DNA from: Halobaculum litoreum
Lineage (GTDB): Archaea > Halobacteriota > Halobacteria > Halobacteriales > Haloferacaceae
DNA length: 64,000 nucleotides
Reading direction: 5' to 3'
Assembly (NCBI RefSeq): GCF_030127125.1
Contig: NZ_CP126157.1
Span: forward strand, 186,001-250,000
Both the position numbers and the translations under genes were made by a program. Under the pieces are notes generated by a model. That model was not told the origin of the DNA, ran no database searches, and saw only the letters and a list, made by a program, of their open reading frames with translations. The stretch's first letter is position 1. Each line of letters opens with the position of its first letter. Positions 1-8,303 of the stretch are shown in pieces.

Positions 1-32
1 AGACGCCGGACCCCGCCGTGGCCGACGACTGA
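1..32 (+). CDS. C-terminal tail of an upstream gene (partial)
   Basis: One frame is open from the window edge and ends at a TGA at 30-32, giving an acidic tail (TPDPAVADD) of the kind common at haloarchaeal C-termini. Only nine residues are visible, so neither product nor reality can be confirmed. Confidence 0.25.
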   Translation, partial: TPDPAVADD

Positions 33-84
33 CCTCGTCGGGCCGTCGGATCGACCGCCCGGGCGTCGGTCCGGGAAGCGGCGG

Positions 85-92
85 TTTAAGTA
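85..92 (+). promoter_or_regulatory. TATA box of the site-2 protease gene
   Basis: TTTAAGTA is centred about 27 bp before the ATG at 115. This is the spacing expected for a leaderless haloarchaeal transcript and supports that start codon. Confidence 0.55.
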
Positions 93-114
93 CGGGAGCC
101 GTGAAAGGGGCCCG

Positions 115-1251
115 ATGCGAGGCTACACCGTCGCTCGGATCTGGGGCATCCCGATCCGGATCAACACGTCCTTACTCGTCTTTCTCCCGATCCTCGCGTA
201 CCTGATCGGAAGCGGCCAACAGATCGAACTGTACGCGGGGCTGCTCGCCGGCTTCAGCGGCGTCGGCTTCGACCTCGCGACGCTGCGCGCCGGGACGACC
301 CCGTGGACGATCGGGGTCGTCGCGGCGGTCGGTCTGTTCGTCAGTGTGCTGCTCCACGAGCTCGGCCACTCGTGGGCGGCGATGCGGTACGGCATCGAGA
401 TCGAGTCGATCACGCTGTGGATCCTCGGCGGACTGGCGTCGCTGAAGACGTTGCCCAAGGAGTGGAACCGCGAGCTGTGGATCGCCGTCGCCGGCCCCGC
501 CGTGAGCGTCCTCCTCGGGGTCGTCTGCTACGTCGGGATGGTGCTCACGCCCGCGTCGCTCGCGGTGCCGCGGTTCCTGCTCGGCTATCTGGCGATCACG
601 AACGTCGTCCTCACCGTGTTCAATCTGCTCCCGGCGTTCCCGATGGACGGCGGCCGCGTGTTCCGGGCGCTGTTGGCCCGGACCCGGCCGTACGGCACCG
701 CCACCAGACTGGCCGCCCGCGTCGGCGTCGTGTTCGCGTTCCTGTTCGGCATCGTCGGCGTCTTCACCTTCCAGATCATCCTCGTCCTGCTGGCGTGGTT
801 CATCTACAGCGCCGCGACGACGGAGTCGCGGACGGTCCTGCTCGACGAACTCCTCGACGGGATCTCCGTCGGCGACATCATGACCCGCGACCCGCCCACC
901 GTCTCCGGCGACACCACCGTCGAGGCGTTCGGCCGGCAACTCCTCAGCGACCGCCAGCCGGTCCACCTCGTCGTCGACGACGACGGGGCCCCGCTGGGCG
1001 TCGTCACGCTGGAGTCGTTCAAACGCGTCGAGGGGCGCGACCGCGCCACGGTCACGCTGTCGGAGGTCGCACAGGAGCTGTCGCGCATCGACGCCGACGC
1101 GGACGCGTTCGACACCCTCGCACAGCTCAGCGCCGGCGGCACGACCCGCGCGCTCGTCGAGGACGACGGACGGCTCGTCGGCGTGCTCTCGGAGAGCGAC
1201 TACGCGAGCGCCATCACGATCCGCCGCGGGTTCCGTTCGGCGTCGGTGTAA
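115..1251 (+). CDS. Site-2 protease (M50 family) with CBS domains
   Basis: Membrane-embedded zinc metalloprotease of the M50/S2P family, 378 residues. The zinc motif HELGH lies near residue 82 in a membrane segment, and the second metal-ligand region NLLPAFPMDGGRV follows near residue 172. Four to six hydrophobic segments occupy the first 240 residues. The C-terminal ~130 residues form two CBS units (the first begins SVGDIMTRDPPTV), which in this family bind adenine nucleotides and modulate the protease. The substrate is unknown; family members cleave transmembrane regulators. The gene stands alone, converges on the antiporter gene with a 41 bp gap, and has a TATA box at leaderless spacing. 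Confidence 0.93.
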   Translation: MRGYTVARIWGIPIRINTSLLVFLPILAYLIGSGQQIELYAGLLAGFSGVGFDLATLRAGTTPWTIGVVAAVGLFVSVLLHELGHSWAAMRYGIEIESITLWILGGLASLKTLPKEWNRELWIAVAGPAVSVLLGVVCYVGMVLTPASLAVPRFLLGYLAITNVVLTVFNLLPAFPMDGGRVFRALLARTRPYGTATRLAARVGVVFAFLFGIVGVFTFQIILVLLAWFIYSAATTESRTVLLDELLDGISVGDIMTRDPPTVSGDTTVEAFGRQLLSDRQPVHLVVDDDGAPLGVVTLESFKRVEGRDRATVTLSEVAQELSRIDADADAFDTLAQLSAGGTTRALVEDDGRLVGVLSESDYASAITIRRGFRSASV

Positions 1252-1292
1252 GCCGGCGGCAGCGTAGGTGAGCCTCCGCCCGAGGACGGCCG

Positions 1293-2573
1293 TCAGGACG
1301 GGTCGGGCGGTCGACCGACGGCCGCACCGCCCCGGACGTCCCCGAGCACTCGACGAAGCAACGGCGGCGTCATCGCGGAGGTGGCCACGGCCACGAGCAG
1401 CACCACCGTGTACATCCGCGGACTCAAGATCCCGAGGTCGAGCCCGACGGTCGCGATGACGATCTCGATGGCCCCGCGGGCGTTCAAGCCGATCCCCATC
1501 GCGGTCGCCTCCGTGCGGTCGTAGCCGAGCGCGGCCGCCGCCAGATACACCCCGCCGACTTTGCCGACGGTCGCGATGGCGAGCGTCGCGGCCCCGACGA
1601 CGGCGACGGTCGGGTCCGTCAGGAGGCCGAGGTCCGCTTCCAGCCCCGCGACGCCGAAGAACACCGGGGCGAACACCCGAAGCGTCGTCCGCTCGAAGAC
1701 GGTCCGTGCGCGCTCCGGGATCCCGCCCGCCCGGGCGAACAACACCCCCGCGACGAACGCGCCGAGCGCCGGCTCGACCCCGACGGCGTGCGCGAGGGCG
1801 CTGCCGCCGACCGCCGCGGCGACGACGACGAGGAGGTGGCCGCCGACGGCGTCGTCGGACAGGCGGTCGAGGACGCCGTCGACGACGCGCTGGCCGACGA
1901 CCACCGCTCCGAGGAGGAACGCCGCGAGCACGAGCAGCACGGTCGCGAGCGCGCCGGCGTCGAGCCGACCCGCCCGGGCGATCCCGACGACGACGCCGAG
2001 CAGGATCCACCCGACGACGTCGGTGAACATCGCCGTCGCGACCGTCCGCTGGCCGAGCGAGCTGTCGTACACGCCCAACTCGAGGAGGATCCGCACGACC
2101 ACCGGGATCGCGGAGATGCACAGCGACGTTCCCAAGAACAGGGCGAACACCGGCCGCGTCGCCGTCTCCGTCAACAGGGCGGCCGGGACGACGACCCCGA
2201 ACCCGACCCCGAGCACGAACGGCACGACGAGCCCGACGGAGCCGATCGCCGCGACGTCGCGTGCGTACGGTCGGATCACCGCGACGTCCGTCTCGAGGCC
2301 GGCCAGCGCGAGGAGCAACACCAGCCCCAACAGCGAGATCTCGGCCAAGAGCGGCGACGCCACGGCCGGTGCGAACCAGTCGGTCACCGACGGCGACAGT
2401 CGCCCGAGCACGGACGGTCCGAGGACGAACCCGGTGGCGAGCTCGCCGACGACTCTGGTGAGCCCGAGCCGCTCGGTCAGCGACCCGAGCACGCGGGCGA
2501 CGACGAGCAACAGTCCGAGGAATGCCGCGATCGTGGCGCCGGCGGCGAGTGAGGGAGTCGATATCGTCAGCAC
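1293..2573 (-). CDS. Cation:proton antiporter (CPA2/KefB type)
   Basis: 426-residue integral membrane protein with about 12 hydrophobic segments. The early segment GELATGFVLGPSVLG and the later GLNARGAIEIVIA are typical of the Na+/H+ exchanger (CPA2) fold. It probably exchanges Na+ or K+ for protons across the cytoplasmic membrane, relevant to halophile ion balance. No C-terminal TrkA-N or USP regulatory domain is attached; the protein stops soon after the last membrane segment with a short proline-rich tail. It is divergent from the CNNM gene, with 68 bp between their starts. The ion cannot be told from sequence. Confidence 0.9.
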   Translation of the reverse strand: MLTISTPSLAAGATIAAFLGLLLVVARVLGSLTERLGLTRVVGELATGFVLGPSVLGRLSPSVTDWFAPAVASPLLAEISLLGLVLLLALAGLETDVAVIRPYARDVAAIGSVGLVVPFVLGVGFGVVVPAALLTETATRPVFALFLGTSLCISAIPVVVRILLELGVYDSSLGQRTVATAMFTDVVGWILLGVVVGIARAGRLDAGALATVLLVLAAFLLGAVVVGQRVVDGVLDRLSDDAVGGHLLVVVAAAVGGSALAHAVGVEPALGAFVAGVLFARAGGIPERARTVFERTTLRVFAPVFFGVAGLEADLGLLTDPTVAVVGAATLAIATVGKVGGVYLAAAALGYDRTEATAMGIGLNARGAIEIVIATVGLDLGILSPRMYTVVLLVAVATSAMTPPLLRRVLGDVRGGAAVGRPPDPS

Positions 2574-2641
2574 AGCGCGGAGATCACGGGCTCCCGAGGA
2601 TCGGATCGCTTCTGTGGCCCCGTACCTCGGTAACAGACGTG

Positions 2642-3163
2642 ATGGAACTACTTCGCTCGCCGACCCTCTTGAGTGTCGTGGCGATCGTCGTGTTGGTGGG
2701 ACTGAGCGCGTTCTTCTCGAGCAGCGAGACGGCCATCTTCACCCTCTCCGAGGAGTGGGTCACCGAGCTGGCCAACAGCGGCGATTCCGACGGGGAGGCG
2801 CTCCGCGACCTCCTGGACGACCCCCATCGGCTGTTGGTGACGATCCTCGTCGGGAACAACGTCGTCAACGTCGCGATAGCCAGTCTCACCACGGTGTTGG
2901 TGACGAACTACCTCCCCGACGGGACGGGCGTGACGGTCGCGACGCTCGCCGCCAGTTTCGTGATCCTGATCTTCGGCGAGATCGTGCCCAAGTCGTACGG
3001 GCTGAGTCGCGCCAAGGAGTGGTCCGAGGTCGTCGCTCGCCCGATCGCGATCGTCGAGACCCTCCTGTACCCGCTTGTCGCCCTGTTCGACTTCGTGACT
3101 CGGCGGATCGCCGCGTACATCGGCGGCGAGCAGGACATCGAGGTACCGTACACCGAGGACTGA
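2642..3163 (+). CDS. CNNM/DUF21-domain membrane protein
   Basis: 173 residues starting at the ATG at 2642 (MELLRSPTLL). It has an N-terminal membrane helix, the family motif FFSSSETAIFTLS around residues 25-37, then GNNVVNVAIAS and FGEIVPKSYGL, all hallmarks of the CNNM transmembrane domain found in CorC/HlyC-type Mg2+ efflux proteins. Bacterial relatives continue into two CBS domains and a CorC domain. Here the protein ends right after the membrane part, a short form seen in archaea. A role in divalent-cation transport is inferred from family membership only. Confidence 0.85.
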   Translation: MELLRSPTLLSVVAIVVLVGLSAFFSSSETAIFTLSEEWVTELANSGDSDGEALRDLLDDPHRLLVTILVGNNVVNVAIASLTTVLVTNYLPDGTGVTVATLAASFVILIFGEIVPKSYGLSRAKEWSEVVARPIAIVETLLYPLVALFDFVTRRIAAYIGGEQDIEVPYTED

Positions 3164-3507
3164 ACCCGGGCGCCCGGAGCGAGTTCCACCCGTCGATGGG
3201 CACGTCGGCTCTCGCGGCCGCCGCTCCGGACCGTCGCCGGTACGGTGGACGACGGTATCGGGTGCCCGTCGGTCGCCGTCGTGCCGGCCGACCGGGGCGG
3301 CGACCGGGAGCGTCGCCGTCCGCGTATCGCGACCACTTTCACCGCCGACTCGACGCCGACCACTTAAATCGCCGGAGGGCCGGGGCGCCGCCGAGCGGGC
3401 CGACACCGCCCACACAGGCGCGTTCCGGTGCCGTCGCGCCGGCCGGCGCCACTTTCACTCCGCATGGACGGCTGGCGGCTATACCGTCCCCGCCCGTTCG
3501 TCCGTGT
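3164..3507. other. Intergenic region with promoter of the PolB2 operon
   Basis: 344 bp without a supportable gene. GCTATACC at about 3478-3485 lies ~26 bp before the ATG at 3508 and is the likely TATA box for the downstream three-gene operon. A second A/T-rich patch (CTTAAAT, about 3362) is a weaker candidate. I see no repeats or operators. Confidence 0.4.
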
Positions 3508-4251
3508 ATGAACGGCCACTGCGGACACGACGGCGTCGAACTCCCGACGCTCGACCCGGGCGTGACGCTGCTGGACGTCGACTCGTCGCTCGGGGTCGAA
3601 CCGCTGTGTGCGGTCGTCCTCGACCGGCTGCTCCACGAGTCCGGCCGCGCGTTCTGGGTCGACGCCGGGGGACACGTGCGGACGCGGACGCTCCTGCAGC
3701 TCGCACCGCACCGCCGCTACCTCGACCGGATCGCGACCGCGCGGGGGTTCACCGCCTACCAGCACGCGTCGCTGCTCGACCGGCTTCCGCGGGTCGTCTC
3801 CGACGCGGCCGTCGACGGCGACCCGCCCGCGCTCGTCGTCGCGCCGGCGATGGACCGGCTGTACCGCGAGGACGACGTCCCACGCGAGCAGGCACGGGAG
3901 TTGCTCGTCGGGCGCCTCGCGACGCTCGCCGGGGTCGCTCGCGAGCGGGAGGTGCCGGTCGTGCTGACGCGCCACCGTGACGACGCGTTGAGCGAGCCGC
4001 TGGCGGCCGCCGCTCACGAGACGTACACCTGCCGGGCGACCCGGTTCGGCCCGCGCTTCGACGCCGAGGGGGGCGACGACGAGACGCTCGTGTACCACAC
4101 CGGCGACGGGTGGATGCAGACGACCCTCGCGTTCTGGCGGGAGATCCTCGACCACCGCGCCCGCGCCGTCGACGCGCCGGTCGACACCGCCGGGGACACG
4201 GCACGGCGGCCGTCGACACCCGCCGCGCCGGCGACGCCGGAGGGGTGGTGA
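3508..4251 (+). CDS. RecA/RadA-like protein of the PolB2 cluster, degenerate P-loop
   Basis: 247 residues beginning MNGHCGHDGV. The layout is that of a RecA-fold domain: a strand leading into LLDVDSSLGVEPL where a Walker A loop would be, then a helix, and a hydrophobic strand PALVVAPAMDRLY at the Walker B position. The glycines and the GKT of a working P-loop are absent and no acidic Walker B residue is evident, so ATP hydrolysis is doubtful. Its stop overlaps the start of the next gene (GTGA), which is followed by a PolB2-type polymerase. From memory, halobacterial PolB2 genes lie beside inactivated RadA-like genes, and this fits. It may be an accessory recombination or translesion factor, comparable in logic to bacterial ImuA. 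Fold assignment is by eye. Confidence 0.6.
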   Translation: MNGHCGHDGVELPTLDPGVTLLDVDSSLGVEPLCAVVLDRLLHESGRAFWVDAGGHVRTRTLLQLAPHRRYLDRIATARGFTAYQHASLLDRLPRVVSDAAVDGDPPALVVAPAMDRLYREDDVPREQARELLVGRLATLAGVAREREVPVVLTRHRDDALSEPLAAAAHETYTCRATRFGPRFDAEGGDDETLVYHTGDGWMQTTLAFWREILDHRARAVDAPVDTAGDTARRPSTPAAPATPEGW

Positions 4252-4559
4252 GCGTGGGGCGGACGAACCCGACGTTCCGGGACGTCCTCTCGCGGATGGA
4301 AGACGAGTGGGGCGACTTCCGGCGGGCGCTGCGCCGGCGCCACCAGCCACTCTTCGACCGCCTGTTCGCCTACGCCCGCGAGCACGCCGACGCCGCGAGC
4401 AACCTGAACCACCCCGACCGCCTCGCGCCGGTGTTGGTGAGCATCGACCTCGAACAGGAGGACCGCATCGACGAGCTCGAGGCACGGGTCGAGCTGTTGG
4501 AGGCACAGCTCGAGGACGACTCGGCGGCTGTCGAATCACCGGCACCGGACGAGCGATAG
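4248..4559 (+). CDS. Small coiled-coil protein of the PolB2 operon
   Basis: 103 residues from the GTG that overlaps the upstream stop. A second candidate start is the ATG of MEDEWGDFRR. The N-terminal half is basic and helical (FRRALRRRHQPLFDRLF). The C-terminal half carries a leucine-rich heptad stretch (IDELEARVELLEAQLED) likely to form a coiled coil, followed by an acidic tail. I do not recognise a named family. Its place between a RecA-like gene and a PolB2 gene, with 3 bp to the polymerase start, suggests an adaptor in the same complex. Confidence 0.75.
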   Translation: MSVGRTNPTFRDVLSRMEDEWGDFRRALRRRHQPLFDRLFAYAREHADAASNLNHPDRLAPVLVSIDLEQEDRIDELEARVELLEAQLEDDSAAVESPAPDER

Positions 4560-4562
4560 CCG

Positions 4563-6767
4563 ATGGTCCTCACGATCGACTACGACGACACCGCGGTCAC
4601 CGAGTGGCGGCTCACGAGCGACGGCGTCGAGCGCACCCGCGTCGACGACTACCGACCGACGATGTACGTCGGCGCGCCCGTCGCGGAGCTGTACGGGGAA
4701 CACGGCGGCCCAACGCCGCGGGCACGGCTCCCCAAGCGCGGTGCGCTTACCGACGCGCTCGCCGACGTGCGCGCGTTCTTCGAGGGCCACGACGCGGTCG
4801 CGGACCTGTCGGTCGACGTGTGGCGCCAGACGTTCCGGTCGGACGCGCGGCCGGTCCTCCGCGTCGACTGTCGGCGCATCGAGGACGTGCGCGCGGTCGC
4901 CCGTCGCGTCCACCAGTTCGGCGACGCCGACGCGCACACCTGCTACAACGTCGACCTCACCCGGCAGTTGCGCTACACGCTGGAGACCGGGACCGACCCC
5001 GCGCCCGACACCGCCGTCCGCGACCTGCGGACGATGCGACTCGGCCTCCCCGCCCACGGCTCCGACGCGGCCGCGCTGGCCGACCTGACGATCGACGGCG
5101 AGCCGGCCGGAGCGACGCCACGGGCCGCGGTCGAGGCGGTCGCCGAGCGACTCGCGGCGGTCGACCCCGACGTCCTCGTCGTCGACACCGCGCGGGTCGT
5201 CCCGCTGCTGTTCGAGGCGGCCGCCGACCACGGGATCGAGTCGTTCGCGCTCGGCCGCGAGCCGGGGTACACACAGCTCGCGTCGGCCTCGACGTACACG
5301 AGTTACGGGCAGGTGGGCCACTCGCCGGCGCGGTACGCGGTCCCCGGCCGGGCGATCATCGACCGCTCGAACACGTTCTTCTACGACGAGGCGGGGCTCG
5401 ACGGCTGTCTCGACCTCGTCGACCGCGCCGGCCTGCCGCTCCAGGAGTTGGGGTGGGCGTCGATCGGCCGCGTGCTCACGGCGATGCAGATCCGCGAGGC
5501 GCGCTCGCGGGGCGTGCTCGTCCCGTGGCGGGCGTGGCGGCCGGAGTTCTTCCGCTCGGCGACGACGCTCGACACCGCCGACCGCGGCGGCACGACGCTG
5601 GCCCCCGAGGTGGGCGTTCACGAGGACGTACACGAACTCGACTTCGCGTCGATGTACCCGAACGTCATCCGCGAGTACAACGTCTCCCCCGAGACGGTGC
5701 GGTGCGGCTGTTGTGACAACGACCGCGTTCCGAACGTGGGGTATTCGATCTGCGAACGCGACGGCTACCTGCCCGACGTGTTGGGGCCGCTCATCGACGG
5801 GCGCAGCGAGATCAAACGCCGGATCCGGGCGTCCGACGACCCGGACGAGATCGAGACGTTGGAGGCGCGCTCGTCGGCGATCAAGTGGATCCTCGTGTCG
5901 TGTTTCGGCTACCAAGGGTTCTCGAACGCGAAGTTCGGCCGTATCGAGTGCCACGAGTCGATCAACGCCATCGCCCGGGAGCTCCTGCTGGACGCGAAGG
6001 CCGCGCTCGAAGCGGGCGGCTGGCGCGTGCTCCACGGGATCGTCGACTCGATCTGGGTGACGCCCGCGCCGGACGTCGCCGACGCCGAACGCCGCCCGCT
6101 GGACGCCATCGCCGGCGAGGTGAGCGCGTCGACGCGGATCGAGTTGGAGTACGAGGCCGCGTTCGACTGGGTGGCGTTCTGTCCCCGCCGCGGCGGCGAC
6201 GGCGGCGCGTTGACGCGCTACTTCGGACGGCGACGCGGCGAGCCGTACCCGGACGACGGGCTCGGCGACGCGGTGAAGACGCGCGGGATCGAGTCGCGTC
6301 AGGACGACACGCCGGCGTGGGTCGCGCGCTTGCAGGCCGCGCTGATTCGAACGCTCGATCGGACTCACGACGCTGAGGCGGTGTGTGGCGAACTCGCGAC
6401 GTGGCTGGGGCGGTTGGACGACGGGGCGGTCGACCCGTCCGACCTGCTGATCGAACAGCGCGTGTCGAAGCGGGCCGAGCAGTACCGCCACGAGACGGTG
6501 ACGGTGGCCGCGCTGAAGCGGGCGGCGTGGAAGGACTGCGCCCTCGAACCCGGCCAGCGCGTGCGGTACCTCGTCGTCGACGACGACGCGCGCGGGGTCG
6601 GTCGCGTTCGACTGCGCCACGAGCCGCTGCGGGGCTACGACACCGCGTGGTACCGCAGGCAGGCGATCAGGGCCGCGGAGAGCGTGCTGTCGCCGCTGGG
6701 GTGGGACCGCGAGCGGATCCGCCGGTGGCTCTCCGGGACGAGAGACGCACGGCTCTCGACGTACTGA
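4563..6767 (+). CDS. polB2: B-family DNA polymerase, PolB2 type, catalytic site altered
   Basis: 734 residues. Palm motif A is present (DFASMYPNVI, Asp at residue 360) and a motif-B-like segment has Lys441 (KWILVSCFGY). Motif C, normally GDTDS, reads HGIVDS at residues 491-496: the first catalytic Asp is Ile493 and only Asp495 remains. The N-terminal exonuclease region shows no DIE or NxxFD motif. Both polymerisation and proofreading are therefore likely lost or greatly changed, as I recall being reported for archaeal PolB2. It probably acts structurally in DNA repair or translesion synthesis with the two upstream genes, with which it forms a tight operon. The replicative polymerase must be elsewhere. 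Confidence 0.88.
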   Translation: MVLTIDYDDTAVTEWRLTSDGVERTRVDDYRPTMYVGAPVAELYGEHGGPTPRARLPKRGALTDALADVRAFFEGHDAVADLSVDVWRQTFRSDARPVLRVDCRRIEDVRAVARRVHQFGDADAHTCYNVDLTRQLRYTLETGTDPAPDTAVRDLRTMRLGLPAHGSDAAALADLTIDGEPAGATPRAAVEAVAERLAAVDPDVLVVDTARVVPLLFEAAADHGIESFALGREPGYTQLASASTYTSYGQVGHSPARYAVPGRAIIDRSNTFFYDEAGLDGCLDLVDRAGLPLQELGWASIGRVLTAMQIREARSRGVLVPWRAWRPEFFRSATTLDTADRGGTTLAPEVGVHEDVHELDFASMYPNVIREYNVSPETVRCGCCDNDRVPNVGYSICERDGYLPDVLGPLIDGRSEIKRRIRASDDPDEIETLEARSSAIKWILVSCFGYQGFSNAKFGRIECHESINAIARELLLDAKAALEAGGWRVLHGIVDSIWVTPAPDVADAERRPLDAIAGEVSASTRIELEYEAAFDWVAFCPRRGGDGGALTRYFGRRRGEPYPDDGLGDAVKTRGIESRQDDTPAWVARLQAALIRTLDRTHDAEAVCGELATWLGRLDDGAVDPSDLLIEQRVSKRAEQYRHETVTVAALKRAAWKDCALEPGQRVRYLVVDDDARGVGRVRLRHEPLRGYDTAWYRRQAIRAAESVLSPLGWDRERIRRWLSGTRDARLSTY

Positions 6768-6896
6768 GCGACGTCCGAACCGGGACGGGTCGGGGCCCGC
6801 CGGCGTCGGTCGGAGTCGCCGCACCGCGGACGCCCGGGACCCCTGAACTTCCGCCTCCCCGGAGTTGATAGGGCGAGCGGCCGTCGAAAGTGGTGA

Positions 6897-8189
6897 ATGG
6901 CGATCCGGTCCCAACTCGACGCCAAGATCCTCTCGCTCGCCATCGCACGGATGGTGAGCGCCCTCGCGAACTCGTTCCTCGTGGTCGTCCTCCCGCTGTA
7001 CATCGGCAGTCAGGCGGTGCGAATGCCGGCGGTCACCGGGTCGACGATCGCGGTGGGTGGGTTCGGGATCGACGTCACGGTCGAACTGCTGATCGCGATC
7101 GTCCTCTCGCTGTTCGGCTTTCTCAACAGCCTGAGCCAGCCGATCACGGGGTCGGTGTCCGACCGCACCGGGCGACGGAAGGTGTTCCTCCTCGTCGGCC
7201 TCGCGCTCGTCGCGACCGGGAGCGCGGGCTACCTCGTCTTCACCGACTACTACCTCGTGCTCGCGATGCGCGGGCTCCAAGGGATCGGCGCGGCGTTCTC
7301 CATCCCGATCACGGTCGCGCTCGTGAACGAACTCTCCGAACAGGGCGAACGCGGCGGCAACTTCGGCCTGTTCAACACGTTCCGCCTGGTCGGCTTCGGC
7401 GTCGGGCCGATCATCGCCGGCGTCGTCATCGCGGGCGGGCCGTACGTGCTCGCCGGCGTCGACGTCACCGGCTTCGACGCGGCGTTCCTCGTGGCCGTCG
7501 TCGGCGCGGCGATCAGCTTCGGGCTGATCACGGTGCTCATCAGCGACCCCGAGCGCAGTTCCGAGTCGGCGGGCAAGGACATCTCGATCCGGGTGCGCGG
7601 CGAGGACGGCGGGCTCGACCCGGTGTTCGCGCTGGGGGTCGCGACGATCGTGATGGCGCTGTCGATCGCGATCTACGCCCCGCTGGCGAACGTGATCAAC
7701 GCCCGGCTCGACCAGGGGAGCTTCCTCTACTCGGTGCAGTTCGGCGCGACCGTGCTCGCGAACGTGTTCTTCCAGCTCCCGCTGGGCCGGCTCAGCGACC
7801 GGTACGGTCGCCGGCCGTTCCTCATCGGCGGGTTCGTCCTGCTCGTCCCGTCGACGCTCGTGCAGGGGTTCGTCACCGACTCGTACGTGATGATCGTCGC
7901 GCGGTTCGTCCAAGGGATCGCGGTCGCGGCGGTGTTCGCGCCGTCGCTCGCCCTCGCCGGGGACCTGGCGAAGGAGGGCGCCTCCGGGTCGACCCTGTCG
8001 CTGTTGACGATGGGGTTCGGCCTCGGGGTCGCCGTCGGCACCCTCATGTCGGGCTTTCTCGTCTCGTACGGCTTCGCGGTGCCGTTCGGCGTCGCGGCCG
8101 CCGGCGGCGTCGTCGGGCTTGGGCTGATCCTCACGCAGGTGTCGGAACCGACGCCCGAGACCGGGTCGCCCGCGCCGTCGGACGACTGA
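6897..8189 (+). CDS. MFS transporter
   Basis: 430 residues, about 12 membrane segments in two halves. The loop motif after helix 2 reads GSVSDRTGRRKV, with a counterpart in the second half (GRLSDRYGRRPF), the signature of the major facilitator superfamily. A charged central loop of about 30 residues separates the halves (DPERSSESAGKD). The substrate is not evident; the general build resembles drug or multidrug exporters. It follows the PolB2 operon by 129 bp and converges on the beta-galactosidase gene, so there is no sign that it belongs to the galactoside operon. Confidence 0.9.
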   Translation: MAIRSQLDAKILSLAIARMVSALANSFLVVVLPLYIGSQAVRMPAVTGSTIAVGGFGIDVTVELLIAIVLSLFGFLNSLSQPITGSVSDRTGRRKVFLLVGLALVATGSAGYLVFTDYYLVLAMRGLQGIGAAFSIPITVALVNELSEQGERGGNFGLFNTFRLVGFGVGPIIAGVVIAGGPYVLAGVDVTGFDAAFLVAVVGAAISFGLITVLISDPERSSESAGKDISIRVRGEDGGLDPVFALGVATIVMALSIAIYAPLANVINARLDQGSFLYSVQFGATVLANVFFQLPLGRLSDRYGRRPFLIGGFVLLVPSTLVQGFVTDSYVMIVARFVQGIAVAAVFAPSLALAGDLAKEGASGSTLSLLTMGFGLGVAVGTLMSGFLVSYGFAVPFGVAAAGGVVGLGLILTQVSEPTPETGSPAPSDD

Positions 8190-8303
8190 ACGAGGACGGC
8201 CTCGCGCGTCGCTCGCGGCACGTCGCGTCGTCGCCACGGAAGACGGGCGACTCACGGCCGCGAGAAGGCGACACCGAGCGACGGCACCTCGTCGTCCGCC
8301 GCC

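Noticed and set aside
172..2121. 649-residue minus-strand open frame over the protease and antiporter genes
   Set aside because: Arg/Pro/Asp-only composition, no domain; it is antisense or out of frame to two clear genes, an artefact of high GC.
4536..8255. 1239-residue minus-strand open frame over polB2 and the MFS gene
   Set aside because: Same composition artefact; the plus strand carries recognisable motifs throughout.
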